Assembly: GCA_009760855.2 (NCBI GenBank)
Contig: WPIO01000016.1
Location: 3,520,001-3,572,500, forward strand
Origin: Cristatella mucedo
Taxonomy: Eukaryota; Bryozoa; Phylactolaemata; Cristatellidae
DNA: 52,500 nt
Direction: 5' to 3'
Part shown: in pieces, positions 40,901-52,204 of the stretch
Layout: each line of letters opens with the position of its first letter
Numbering within the stretch: position 1 is the stretch's first letter
Made by a program: the position numbers and the translations under genes
The notes under the pieces: generated by a model
The model's database searches: none
What the model saw: only the letters and a program-made list of their open reading frames with translations
Told to the model about the DNA's origin: nothing

Positions 40901-41505
40901 GTATATAATGCAAGTCGCCAACAGCGGCGCCTTGACTTGCAAGAATCACTCGTTCCTTGACGGAGCTCTTAGCTCAAATTGCTCGCATACCCAATCAACT
41001 TTCTCAATTAAAATGAATTTAAAATGCCCTCGATCCTTTCCGGACCCGAAAAACATCTCGATTTTTACATCATTGTTCAAACTAAACGTGCACTATAAAT
41101 GGCGAGTATTTATAAAAACACAATGCATTAGAATTTACTACAATAAACTGATTGTATTTGGCATAATAAGCAGCATTCATCTGAGAGATCAGACGATTTG
41201 AAGACGCAGACGGCATTGGAGAAGAATGGCTGCAGCGAATAGCTTAACCTTAGTCACTGATTTCTTTCTGTTTGCAACACTTTCACATACTGACGTTTTC
41301 GTTAGAAACCTGTAGGATGAGATCTATTTCATCCTATTTTTTAGAGTGTTACTAAAATGAGTTAGGCAATTGTCATAAAATAGAGCTTCTCCGCACACCC
41401 AGTGACAATTTTTCTGAATTTTTTGTTTTGAATAAAGGCAAAAAGTTTCTCCCGCAACCAACCAACGTATCTTCTATCTCACTTGTATAGATAACCTCCT
41501 TCGCG
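40901..41505. other. Spacer, no gene seen
   Basis: AT-rich sequence without recognisable coding capacity or family repeats. It may contain the remaining ends of the Tigger element at 41506-41935, but no inverted repeat could be set. Confidence 0.4.
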
Positions 41506-41935
41506 TCACCTATGTCCTCTACGACGTCCATGTGCTGCTGCATCTGTAGCACCTTTAGCTAATCCCGTTATCAATTCTAGGGAGTGCTCCGCCTTGATGA
41601 GCCCGTCGACGTCACCCTCGTCCATGTCCAAACTCATGAACATGCCGACGGTTACAATCTGCTCTACCACATCCGCCTTCAGTTCAAGTCTTTCAAAGCC
41701 CATTCTAGATACACACCATCGCCATGGCCACAGCTTCTTCCACGCAGAGGTCACGGTTCTCTTTGTAACATCCTGCTAGGCCACATCGATAATTCTGAGG
41801 CATATCGCGATGCTATGGTGGTCCTTCCAGAATTCTCGAAGAGTAAGGTTTGTGCTCTCCCTCACCTCACAGCAGCGGTCGAACAGGTGCTCGGTGAGGT
41901 GCTTCTTGAAATTAGAAATTACCTGCTGGTCCATG
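41506..41935 (-). pseudogene. Tigger/pogo transposase C-terminal fragment
   Basis: Read on the - strand this begins PMDQQVISNFKKHLTEHLFD, then RCCEVRESTNLTLREFWKDH, CLRIIDVA, a stop, QDVTKRTVTSAWKKLWPW and finally MDEGDVDGLIKAEHSLELIT. The PMDQ start, LxFWK segment, AWKKLWP motif and acidic DExDV end are the C-terminal half of the DDE region and tail of Tigger transposases. One in-frame stop near 41779 and the missing N-terminal half make it a pseudogene. It complements, but does not adjoin, the N-proximal fragments at 34590 and 37920. Confidence 0.82.
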
Positions 41936-41942
41936 GGCCTGT

Positions 41943-42805
41943 ATTATTATTATTGTTATGTTCTCAACCTTCTACCCAACACAGTCCCCATTCTACAAAT
42001 AATACACTTGATATAGCCCCATCAGAGAACTCAATCTCTTTTTAGGCGCTTTACATTTGCTGCAAAGAGGAACACGCGATTGAATTTTGAGTGGTATAAT
42101 GCTTGATAAAAAAAAACATGAGTAATATGGTTAGGGGTGACATGCACAGGGTCAGCATGCAATGTAATGTAATGTAATGTATCTCCGTCTGTAACTCCGC
42201 AAAGTCATAAAGACCAGGTGGGTTTTACGCAGGAGAGTTGTGTATAGCGCACTCACAGCCTAAGCGGCTTTCGGTACGCATTCGGTAGCCAACGGACTTC
42301 GTCTCACGCAATAAAGAGAAAGTGGGAAGCATAGCAGAGTCAGGAGAGCAGTTGAGGTAGTGATTAGCATGGAAGTAGCCGCTCAGGACCGCTGAAAAGG
42401 ATTAGCCATAGTCGGCAGAAGGAAAGTAGTTGTCGTTGCGTAAGAATTGTGGAAGCGAGTTCCACAGTCTAGGACCTGCAGAGCTAAAGCTTCTGTCGCC
42501 AACCGTCTTTAAGCAGAGGAATGAAACAGCTAAATTATTTTCCACACAGGATCTGAGGGCGCGAACAGGCTGAAACTGATGCAGCAGTTCAGCTAGGTAC
42601 GAAGGAGCCAAGTCGTGGCGTGCCTTGTGGGTCAGCGTAAGAAGTGTGGTTAAGTGGCAGCATGCACAGTGTCAGCACGTATAAGCGCATAAAGGACGAA
42701 TCTTAGGGACCCACTAAATGCTGTCCTAAATAGGTGCGTTTTTAATTTCTTCTTAAATATAGTCAAGTCAAAGGATGTCGTGACAGAAGTCGGAAGTGCA
42801 AGCAC
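41943..42805 (-). mobile_element. LINE-A 3' half, split by LINE-B
   Basis: The 3' side (about 41943-42164) has degenerate ATT runs and the tail hairpin, and reads to GGGTCAGCATGCAA. After the inserted LINE-B (42165-42653) the same element resumes with GTGTGGTTAAGTGGCAGCAT and continues to about 42805. Joining the two sides restores the order of other LINE-A copies, which proves the nesting. Confidence 0.82.
42165..42653 (-). mobile_element. LINE-B 3' end nested in LINE-A
   Basis: It starts with the 3' tail (TGTAA)n at 42161-42182. The untranslated region follows (GCCTAAGCGGCTTTCGGTAC), then the RT C-terminus in frame 42402-42611: APSYLAELLHQFQPVRALRS, then KTVGDRSFSSAGPRLWNSLP. It ends at GTGGGTCAGCGTAAGAA. 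This is one of the better-preserved LINE-B ends. Confidence 0.85.
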
Positions 42806-42825
42806 AAATGCGAGCATAGCCACTA

Positions 42826-43162
42826 ATGCTTCAGCTGCGAGCTAGCCGCTTAAGGTAAACGAGCGAGACCCGAGATGCCCCGATGCGCTGATGCTACGGC
42901 GCTCACTGCGGCGTTCGCTACGTCAACCACCGGTGATGTATCTGAAGCTGGCTAATAACCTGACTTTTAGCTCCCTAGTTAAATCGGACGAGAGACGGTT
43001 CGTATCTTGAAAAACGCGTTATTTGGGATACTCGTAAGTCAAGGGAAAATTTGCATTTCGTTTGCCATTGAAATTCTTTTGGGTACTAGAATTTTGTAAT
43101 TTTAATAATGTTGTAAGATATCTGAGCAATTGTTCGAAAAAACTATCGTGCGGTTCCAAATT
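42826..43162 (-). repeat. tRNA-associated flank repeat, copy D (diverged)
   Basis: GCTTCAGCTGCGAGCTAGCC and TTAAGGTAAACGAGCGAGAC match the start of the flank at 35193. Later ACGAGAGACGGTTCGTATCT also lines up. It precedes the tRNA-Pro pseudogene at 43163 just as the other copies precede their genes. Confidence 0.65.
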
Positions 43163-43235
43163 GTACCCCACCGGGATTTGAACCCTGGACCTCTCGCACC
43201 CAAAGAGAGAAATCATACCCCTAGACCATTAGGTC
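43163..43235 (-). pseudogene. tRNA-Pro pseudogene (TGG-like)
   Basis: 73 nt: one inserted base in the anticodon arm (ATTTCTCTC before TTTGGGT). The anticodon stem is mispaired (CTCTC/GCGAG), and the acceptor is mispaired at two or more positions (GACCTAA against TGGGGTA). The T arm is changed to CAGGG..CCCGG. Only TTT, not TTTT, follows. It is unlikely to work. Confidence 0.75.
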
Positions 43236-44751
43236 AACTGGATGTTGCCGATGTGAGTTGCTTTATATCTTAAGCTTTAGAGAATGGGTATTTAATAGAT
43301 CTTTAGGGCCTTCGCGAGGGTTTAGGCAGGTTGCCCAGTTCTGGATGCTTGAACCTATGGAATAAGGGTAAAGACCGTACGTGTATGCTTCCGAAAACTG
43401 CGAAGTTTCAAGAGTACAACGTAGAAAGCTTTCTTTTAACTTTCGCGCTAGTTTGGGCCCGCGGCTAAGGCGCCAGCCCCGACCGAGGCCATAGTGAATG
43501 AAGGCACGAGTGTAAGTGAATAGTGAATGGTGAATAGTGAGTAGTGAATGAAGGTACTCGCTGGCCGAGGTCGTGGGCTCCAGCCCAGTGTATGCATGCA
43601 TGTATGTGTGCATCTCTCCGAGCTGAAAGTGTGCTTGGAAGGCTGAATTACCGACTGGCAAACCGTAACCCTATCTTAAAAATGTCATTGCAGGCAGTGC
43701 ACAGGCATCCCGAGGATGGTTTTGTCAAGACAAAAGGAGCAAAGCCAAAACTCGCAGCCGTTGTTTCGACATTTTACACCGGTCTATCTGAAGTGCTGTT
43801 CCCTCACATTGGCAGTGTATAAATAGAAATAATAATACTCATAACCACAATCTATCATTACACCGCAGCATATCGAAGCTAAAACTCTTTTGGGGCACTT
43901 AGTCTGGAAAGGAAATATCCCAACCGGCTAGCGATACTTGGCGCATAATTTCAGAGAGCGTAAGCGCATTAAAGTCAAGTCGCATCGACGCAACAGCTGC
44001 TGCGACCAAAGTGCGGGTTTCTCGTATCACTTAACGTTTAAGGCGCGGTCTACAAAGGGTCAGAGGTTAGGTCGACCTGAGGCGCAGCTGCGGGAGCTAG
44101 CGGAGTGACCTACGAGACGTGAGGGCTGAGCAGTGAGCCGCCTAAAGCAGATAAGCGAGCCTGAAGTACAAAGAAGGGGAACGAACGTTTGCGATGGAGC
44201 CTATCTAATTTCTATCCTCGACGACTTGCCGGTGGGTGCGGAGGTCACGGAGAGGCGTTTCAATGCGGGAATTGCGACGTTTCTAGCAAACGAGCCTAAA
44301 CGTTTTTCCCAACTTCAAGGGCGCTACTTCGCAGGCGAGAAGATGAAAGAGGATGAGGAGGAGGAGAATGAGTATGAGGAGGAGGAGGAGGAGGAGGAGG
44401 AGGAGGAGGAGGAGGAGGAGGTGGAGGAGGAGAGGGAAAGAGTAGTAGGAAGAGCCGTGAGCGGAGAAAGATTTAAGTGAGAGATCGAGAGGCGGGAAGT
44501 CAAGACGACGCGGGCTACGTTTTGGCTACTGTAGTTCCTATCTAAGTGCGCCCGGATCTTTGCAATACCTCGGGTTGAAAATGGAAAGACATTACTGTCA
44601 CAGCGACGGTAATCTAGCGACACGTAGTTTTGGACCGTGGCACAAGAGTAATGCAGAGGTCACCGTTGATTTGCCGGCCGAGCCAAAGTTGAGTGCAAGT
44701 ATTTTACTTCCCGACTGACACCAGGTTTGCCCTTTGCAATTACAATAGTAA
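43236..44751. other. Spacer with GAG repeat, no gene seen
   Basis: 43450-43620 contains GCGGCTAAGGCGCCAGCCCC and CTGGCCGAGGTCGTGGGCTC, resembling the tRNA-like heads at 33642 and 37034, plus a GTGAATAGTGAATGG stutter at 43515-43550. A (GAG)n run lies at 44355-44425. Frames through it (44133-44480 + and 44324-44623 -) are driven by that repeat and are not convincing genes. Confidence 0.45.
44355..44425 (+). repeat. (GAG)n trinucleotide repeat
   Basis: About 70 bp of GAGGAG with few interruptions (AATGAGTATGAG). It would encode poly-Glu on one strand and poly-Ser on the other. It has no gene context. Confidence 0.9.
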
Positions 44752-45650
44752 TAATGCTAATAATAATAATACACTCGATAACGCGCCCTCGGAGAGCTCA
44801 GTTTCTTTTTTTAGAAGCTTTACATTCGCTGCAGAGGAAAGTTTACGTTTATCATCAGTCAGTTTTAGAAAGTTAGCTGCGATCTGGGTGCGAATTTTTC
44901 AGCAACTCAAAAAGCACGAGACTATTGGATTGTTGACGAGCCGGAACGCCGAAAGAATCAAAGCACAGGTACACAGCCACTGGCGGCGGAGCAGGAGGCT
45001 GCAGCGCGCGCACGCGGGGGAGGGGGAGGGGCGTTCCGCTCACACACAGCAGCACAGAGGGGGCAGCGACCTGGTCCGCCCGCCCCTTCCGCTTCCTGAG
45101 CTCCTGCTCTTTGCGACCTCCGTCGCCGACGATGAAACGACGCGTCCCTATTATTCCGTTCGATGAGCAACCGCCGAGTTCCGTTTCGAATAAGCGCGCT
45201 AAGATGACGATTGGCTAAAGTTTTTTTCATTGAAAAACTTTGGCAACAATAAATAGAGTCAATGATAAATAATAAATATTATTTATTATAATATTATTAA
45301 TTATTTCATTGGCTCTAGCCGCCCCCCCCGACAGGAAAATCTTGGTGGCCTTAACCCCTGCGTGAAAGTTCTTATCCCTACTACGTAAAGATTTGTTCGC
45401 TCGTCCGTAGATGAAAATACTGGATCCATCTCTGGGTGCAGCTGCGTGCCGTCTGCATAGAGATGAAACCCTTAGTTGTGGCGCGTGGCGACTATCTTGG
45501 CAAAAGGTGGAGAGAATTTTGTGAAAATACGCTGCTAGAGAACGGAACCCTACCGTTTACATATTGGCTCTCTGAAATTCCTGAATACCTTGAACCACTG
45601 CGTGACCGAAATAGGATCTCGCCCGGGACGTTCAGGCGACATCATTGGCC
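44752..45650 (-). mobile_element. Old LINE-A copy
   Basis: The tail AATAATAATAATACACTCGA, then TAACGCGCCCTCGGAGAGCT, is at 44757-44800. TTTATCATCAGTCAGTTTTA (44849-44870) is the reverse of the KLxDDK codons. CCGTCTGCATAGAGATGAAA at 45449-45468 is the reverse of the FHxYADD codons. Between them a GC-rich block (44990-45130) has no counterpart in other copies and may be an insertion. It is highly decayed. Confidence 0.5.
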
Positions 45651-46407
45651 CTCAGAAAAAAAGGAATTCGTGCTCAATTTTGTTAAACGCCGCCAAGAAG
45701 GCTAGCAAAACTAGCAGACCAAATCAGAGTCGACATTTCTGCGAAGTTTGCACACACGAAATAGCCCACTCCGTGGATTCGTCAGCTCCTGTCTCCGTCG
45801 GCTGGAGCTGAAGCCTCCGAGGTTTGAAGCTTTAATACGTAATTTTAACTTGGCGGCCGCCGCTACTCATTCAAACCTCTCTGGTAGAAACCGAAGAGCG
45901 TAAATTATGGGCGGAAAGTATTTACAAATGAGCTCAAGTGCAGCTTGGAAGTGCTCGAGGTCTCGGTCGAGTGTTGACTTCCTAATGGATGGCCTGGCAG
46001 CAGCCTCTTTGAATGGCGAAGAGCCAAAGCTCGAGGCTGAACGAATAATTACAACGTCAGCCACAAATCTATGCAGCTTGTAACGAGGGCCCGGCGCTTA
46101 GAAGGAGGATGGGCGGTACCGGAGAGGCGAGCCTTTTTGGTCCGCGCGTCCGCCGTCGCTCCGCGTTTCCGCCGGCTCCGTTGTTGCTCGACGCCTCTCG
46201 TCGCGTTCGGTCGAGCGATGGCTCCTGCATATTTTTTCTGGCCGGCTTCCTCCGCAACGACCGCGCGCCGGATTAGCGCACCCGCGCTCGCGACGCCATC
46301 GCCATCGCGACGCCCTGGCGACGCTTGCCGCCGAAGCGCTAGCCAGCGCCGACTTTGCTCGCATTTCGATGAAAACGAGCGCAAAATGTTTCAGCGACGG
46401 AGGATTC
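45651..46407. other. Spacer becoming GC-rich, no gene seen
   Basis: The + strand frame 45436-45705 and others show no recognised domain. From about 46080 the sequence becomes GC- and CpG-rich, with long overlapping open frames on both strands, as expected by chance in such DNA. Confidence 0.4.
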
Positions 46408-46498
46408 CCTTTGCAGAAAATGTAAAGCGCCTAGAAAGAGATTGAGTTACCTGAGGGTGCTTTATCAAGTGCATTATTATCATTATTATTATTATCAT
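46408..46498 (+). mobile_element. LINE-A 3' terminus, short copy
   Basis: TTGCAGAAAATGTAAAGCGC, AGAAAGAGATTGAGTTACCT and GAGGGTGCTTTATCAAGTGC followed by ATTATTATCATTATTATTAT. It is a roughly 90 bp terminal piece inside GC-rich DNA. Confidence 0.85.
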
Positions 46499-48697
46499 AG
46501 AATGCGGCCGACTGAGAAGATGGCCCCACGGAGAAGATGGCCGTCGACAGGGCGCTCGATCGTATCCAGAGCGAGATCGCTCGGAGGTGCGGTCCTGATT
46601 GTCGCCCCTCGCGAGCGTTAAGACGCGTTTGCAGCAGCTGCTGCTGCAGCTGTAGCAGCTTGCAGGACGCTTGTGCGGCGGCGGCGGCGGTGACCTCTGG
46701 ATCGAGGAGAGGCGTCAGCCGCGCAGCCAGCTTCAAAGCGAAGTGGCGCCCGCTCGCGCGCACGCGCGCAGGCGCCACTGCGTAGCCAGCGGACTCCCGT
46801 CACCCGCCGCGCACGCGCGAGCCCGCCGGCCGGTAGAAATAGCGCGCGCAGGCTCTCCAGCGCGCAGGCTCCTCCTCGCAGTTGAAGCAAGCGAGAGGAG
46901 CGCAGGCGCAGGCACTCGTTCGGTCACGTGACGAAACGAAGCGTCGCCGCAGCGAGCAGGCGGTCGATGCGGGGTCCAGGGCAGAGGGCAGAGGGCAGAG
47001 TGGAGCGAGCGGAGAGAGAAAAGCGCGAGACGCCAGATCGTCGGCCGATCTGGCGTCTAGCGCTAAATCCGTCCGACGAGTGGTTCGATTCTTTCTTGAG
47101 GCGGCCAGAGCCGGAAGTCACACTCGGAGCGGCACTGCGCTGACGATGGCGAGAGCAGAGTGCGCGATAGACTGCGCTGCTCCTCCGGCGAAGACTCTCT
47201 GGAACATCAGCGCACCCAGTTGACGCTAGCAATCCTGGTCCATCGCCGCCGTCAGATTCAAGCTCGCGGAAACATGCGCCTGGCAGAGCTTGCCGCGGCG
47301 CCGCTAATGCAGTAGACGCGTGGCTCCCAATTGACAGAATAATCCTTTCGTGCTGCAAAGCTGCAGGCTGCTTGCCCTATTCTCCGAGAGCTAGTGAGCA
47401 CCTGAGCCACGGCGCTGGCGACGCGAGAGAGCACCTACTCATAATCACTCTCGCGTAATCCCTCTCGTCCTGGACAGAGCAAATTATCTCCATCCTGGTC
47501 TGCACACGGGCGCAAAACCTTGCTCGCACAGACAATGGTCGCTCTAAGTTGGTAATCCGCGGTGTGAAAAATTAGCCTCCATCTAAGCTGGGTACTTTAA
47601 GGCAAACAGCGAGCCATGAGTCTTATAACGGGCGGCGCCTAGCCTGCGTCAGAGTACGATAGCGACGCGCGCGGTGACCCTGGGACCTTGAGGCCCTTGC
47701 TCATTCTTCGGAGCAGCACCGGCCATCGGCTCGAGAAGGAAACTTCGCGGTAAGTACGTCGTCGCCGCGGCTAAGGCGGCGCGAATGTTGCGTGCGGCTT
47801 CTCGGCGTAGAGCGCTCAACTCGCGCGAGAGCCGCGCGAGAACTCGCGAGAGCTGCTGCTTGCATCTCTCCTTGCGCTGTGACAGCTCTTTGGCGGCGAC
47901 GCTTGCGCAATGCCAATCCGGCTGAGGCTTCGCCTGACGCACGCCTTTCGATAAGACGGCGCGCCGCTCGACGCCGCCTCCCTGGTAGTACTGGAGTAAG
48001 CGGCGCGCGCGCTCGCGACTCGCTCGCTCTCGGCGATTGGCGGTTGAAAAGCGGGCCCGGCGGCGTCGGCGGCGACACCGCAAGCATTTCAGTAGGGACA
48101 TTGCGGCAGCCTCGGGATGCGCTCGTCTCCTTGCGCTTGGAGCGAAGATTAAAAATGTACATTGGCCACCACGCCCCGGCATGGCGAGCAGCGCCTCCTG
48201 CCGGTAGCCTCGGTGCCGGTGGCAGCGTCGCCGCGCGTGCGTAGCCGCGCTGCTGTGACGCAGTGCGACGCCGCCGCCGCCGAGAGAGAGAGAGCGAGCG
48301 AGCGAGCGAGCGAAGCTCTGGCGCAATTCTCTGCTCTCAGCCCACGCCGGCCATCCAAGCGGACCCCGTCTGCGGTGCGAGTTGCGCGCGAAGAGCGCCG
48401 ATCGACGGTGCGCGCTCTACAGCCCCGAGTCGCGTCGCTTCAGGGTGAATTCGAGTCTGCATCGTCAACTGGAAAGTGCGACTCTGGAACGATTTGGCCT
48501 CGGTCACTCTTCCACAATGCGGCACTGTACGACGTCCCCCTAAGCGTGCTGCTAGGCGCACGCTCGCTTTCAGCGCAAGCGTCTGGGAAATAGCGAGCAT
48601 TCGGCGAAAGGCGCTCACCGAACGACCGATGCTTTCGCTAAGGCGCTGTCGAGACCTGAGCAATGGACCGTTCAGTGAAGTCGCATGCCGGAGCAGG
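46499..48697. other. 2.2 kb GC- and CpG-rich block without a recognisable gene
   Basis: Dense in CG dinucleotides and in CGCGCG, GCAGCTGCTGCTGCAGC and AGCGAGCGAGCGAGCG words. Many open frames of 60-225 codons overlap in all frames (for example 47649-48326 - and 46924-47358 -). They are Arg/Ala/Ser-rich and show no domain, which is typical of chance frames in GC-rich DNA. It could be a CpG-island promoter or carry 5' exons of the downstream transporter paralogue, but no splice or start signal decides this. Confidence 0.45.
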
Positions 48698-49290
48698 TAA
48701 TAATAATAATAATTAATAGTAATAGTATTATTATACATTTTTAGAACGCCCTCCGAGAACCTAATCTCTTTCTAGGCACTTTAGACATGCAGTAAAGGAA
48801 GCACGATCGCATAGTTAGTAATAGCATTCACAATGTCAACAAGGACAACATGGTTAGAGGTAAAATGCACAGGGTCAGCATGCAAAAATAGTTATTGGCA
48901 GCATGCACAGTGTCACACGTATAAGTACGTATAAGACGAATCACTAGGAGCCACTAAATGCTGTGATAAATAGATGAGTTTAAGCTTCTCTTTGATATTT
49001 TGTTAAGTCAGAAGATTCGCGATGTCAGTTGTGAGGAGTTGTGTCAGTCGGGAGTGAGTTGGTGGTACGATGCTTAGCCTGGTGGGGGAGTAGATTTGAT
49101 AGGTAGGCTGAAGCCAAAGAATGAAGGTACGTAAAAGTGAGTGACAGAACCTTGAAGTCGATGCCTTGCTTAATTGGAAGCCAGTCGGCAGGAAGTAGTG
49201 TGATGTGGCAGCTGCGACGCTCGCGGCAGACAAGGCTAGCTGCAGAGTTTTGTAGCACAGGGCCAGCATGATTCAATTTTAGGGTGCACA
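48698..49290 (-). mobile_element. LINE-A 3' fragment
   Basis: The (TAA)n tail at 48698-48735 is followed by the hairpin (GAACGCCCTCCGAGAACC..CTTTCTAGGCACTTT) and the 3' untranslated part. The RT C-terminal pieces LACRERRSCH-like (frame 49025-49324: LVCRERRSCHITLLPADWLP) and CHSLLRTFILWLQPTYQIYS follow. It carries internal deletions. Confidence 0.78.
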
Positions 49291-49514
49291 ACAACTGCTC
49301 GGGGAAAACACGTTTTTCTTTCACCAGTGAGTCACAGGCAGCAGCAGTGTGGTGATATAGGAGGGCTCAACGCGAGCCGGGCCAGCTGGCCTGTTGTGCA
49401 TTTCTGCATCTGTGTCGGCCTGCTATCCGCAGGAGCGGCTGATTGATGTTGGCTGGCCTGTCAACCTCGGCCGTAGTGCAGTCCAAAAAGAATCGTCAGG
49501 AACCTTCTCTGGAA
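49291..49514. other. Unassigned spacer
   Basis: No gene or repeat family is recognised between the LINE-A and LINE-B fragments. Confidence 0.4.
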
Positions 49515-49998
49515 TATAATGTAATGTATCTCTGCCTTTAACTCCACAAAGCTATAAACACTACGCGGGTGTCACGCAGTATAGTTTAGTATAGCGCACT
49601 CACAGCCTAAGCGGTTTTCGGTACGCATTCGGTAGCCAACAGACTTCGTCTCACGCAACAAAGAGAAAGTGGGAAGCATAGCAGAGTCAGGAGAGCAGTT
49701 GAGGTAGTCAGTAGCATGGAAGTAGCAGCTCAGGACCGCTGAAAAAGATGAGCCGTTGTCGGCAGCAGGAGAGTAGTTGTCGCTGCGTACGAATCGTGGA
49801 AGCGAGTTCCGCAGTCTAGGACCTGCAGAGCTAAAGCTTCTGTCGCCAACAGTCCTTAAGCGGAGGAATGGAACAGCTAATTTATCGTTAATACAGGACC
49901 TGGGGCACGAGGTGGGTGAAACTGGTGCAGCAGTTCAGCTAGGTACGAAGGAGCCAAGCCGTGGCCTTGGCCTCGTGGCTCGTGGCGTAAGAACTTTT
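49515..49998 (-). mobile_element. LINE-B 3' end
   Basis: AATATAATGTAATGTATCTC is the 3' terminus. The untranslated part and the RT C-terminus follow (reverse of GPRLWNS at about 49805-49830, SYLAELLHQF near 49930). Sequence similarity stops near GTGGCGTAAGAACTTTTC. Confidence 0.82.
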
Positions 49999-50944
49999 CA
50001 TTCGAGCCGGACGAGGTCGCTCGTCCGGCGGTCGAGCGACCTCGTATTAATTTTCTACCGTAGCATTCCACGTTGCCGGGCCCAATACTACTGAGCTCTT
50101 GCCCTCCCGCTCTGGCTAGCTATTTAAGATTAAGGGGACCCTCGCTAAAGTTCTTCGTTGCCAGCGGTCCGACCGTTGCAGGACTCGTTTCTCTTATAGC
50201 GAGGGAGGTGGGCATGCCGCTCACGCCAGCGATCGACGGCCGAGGGGACGACGCACCCCCCCCCGGTGAATTCGGCTGACGCCACCAAATGCGGTCGCAC
50301 AGAGCCCGCGGCTCTCATTTCGAGCTTGTGCGTTTGCGCTTTTTCGCGCGATCGTTTCCGGCCTAGGGATTTGGCGCTGCAAACTAGGTTTAGATTCCGG
50401 CGAAGCCGGAAGGAGGGCGAAATGCCATCGAAGGCGAAACGGCTCGGAGTACGCGCCTTCGCCAAGGTGGATGCGTGGATCCTAGTTCTCCTGCGGAGGT
50501 CAGGGTTAAGTTTCCGTTGAAGCAGCGATTGGGGTATCAGCGCTTCCGCGGAAGCCGCTGCACGCCTGAACCGACGTCGCTAGTACGGGGAGGTAACTCC
50601 CCCGCATAAGAGAGCCTGCGAGGAGCCTACGAGGAGCGTGTTAATGAAGCTGTACTAGAAGCGCGGCGATATTGTGCGCTCGGAAAAAGTCCACTAAAAT
50701 CCCCAAACGATTCGTTCGCGTGTCCCGCTCCCATTCACGCCGCGAGCTCACGGCCGCTCAGCAGTAAGTAAGTAAGTCGGGTAAGTAGGTCGGCGCTAGA
50801 AACGCTGTAGGCGTGGCAAACCTGCTTAGTGCGCTCACGCAAGCGCCGAACCGAATGCGGCAGTTGGCTGCGCCGCTTGGTAAGTTGGCTGAGCCGCTTG
50901 GTAAGCGGCAGCGTACGCTTCCTTCGCCGAGCGTTCGGCATGAC
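49999..50944. other. GC-rich spacer, no gene seen
   Basis: Contains a palindromic GACGAGGTCGCTCGTCCGGC region near 50008-50040, a C run at 50257-50264 and a GTAAGTTGGCTGAGCCGCTTG repeat near 50880-50905. Open frames on both strands match nothing known. Confidence 0.4.
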
Positions 50945-51290
50945 AGCTTTGCATCAACTTTGAGCGCCCGATCGCACACGTCGGTAGACCGGCAAGCAGT
51001 GAGTTTGCAGCTATCGAGACGGGATGTTACGAATGCATGGACCAACTTTGACGTAGTATCCCGGTCTAAGCTAGCCCGGATTTTAGCAATGTTTCGTAGC
51101 TGAAAGCATTTAGTCTTTATTCCTGAGCTGATGCGATCGACTTGTGCACGGTCACTTTGGAACAGGACAACTAGATTTTTCGTGCATATGCATCAGCGGA
51201 CATGCTGACGGAGACGATTTTGAGCGTTAAGCTTTTCAATTTCTGAGTGACACACTTGATTTGCCCATAGCCAGTAGGCTGGTGGCGAAA
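50945..51290 (-). mobile_element. LINE-A RT fragment without tail
   Basis: On the - strand this reads the segment from the MGK..IQK-type region (TTTGCCCATAGCCAGTAG) through SLTLKI-like codons to LVHAFVTSRLDS (51045 leftward). Both ends are truncated and the 3' hairpin is missing, so it is an internal fragment rather than a fresh insertion. Confidence 0.65.
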
Positions 51291-52155
51291 TAGTAATCGG
51301 TCCTTGCACGTTACGTCATTTCCGAATGGCGCGCTCCATTTGGGAAGCTTCTCTTACCGACGGGGTGCAGCGGCGGCTTCTGCAATAATCGGTCCTTCGG
51401 CTGCAAGCTCGGCGCTCGCCGCGGCGCGTCACGTGCTCGCCCGCGCGCGACACTTTGCCCGCGCTAGTGCTTGCCCGCGCGCGACCACTGCCGGCCAACC
51501 ATTGAGCCCTTGACCCTAGCCGGCGACTTGCAGGCGCTGCTCCAGTGCAAGCCGGTACGCGACAGTGGCGGAAAGCTGGAGCAATGAAGCACCGCTTGCG
51601 TTACGATAGCAAGAACAGACTGTGGGGCAATAGTAAGACTATCTCCATAGCGTATTTAAGTCTATTCGACAGGCGACTAGTATCAGCCAAGGCGCATAGA
51701 AACTCCCGGCGCGGAGTCTAAAGCGCCACCGGAAGTGCCAATCCGCGCGAAGCACCGGGCGCAGCTGCTCCCACGCAGCTCAGCGCTCATACTGTAAGTG
51801 AGAGCCCTTTAATTAAACGACTTCGGCTGTAGCGATGCTTAATAAGAAAATATTATTACATAAGCTGTTCCTAGTCATTATTATTCAGGAGCCACGAACG
51901 ATACTTCGGTAGTCGTAATCTGGCTAATAGCACACGCCGCCGGCGTTAAGACATGACATCATTTATGGAAGACCTGCCTGCAGATTCTAAGCGTGCTATG
52001 CAATTGTTTTCCCGTTTTCATTGTTATTAATCTAAAAAAATCCAGGCTGCACTCATTAATATTCGAGACAGCGCGAGAACTTGCGCGAAGTGACTGGAAA
52101 AAATCTTCTTAACTCTCACAGGTTCATCTATCTTCTGAAAGCTCTCTGCAATCGA

Positions 52156-52204
<49 letters not shown>

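Noticed and set aside
43163-43235. A sixth functional tRNA-Pro
   Set aside because: Extra base and mispairs in the anticodon arm, mismatched acceptor, and only three T's downstream.
44133-44480. Acidic + strand frame ending in a poly-Glu run
   Set aside because: Half of it is the (GAG)n repeat. The N-terminal part resembles nothing, and the opposite strand is open too.
47649-48326. 225-residue - strand frame in the GC-rich block
   Set aside because: Arg/Ala/Ser-rich with no domain, and overlapped by equally long frames on both strands, as expected by chance at high GC.
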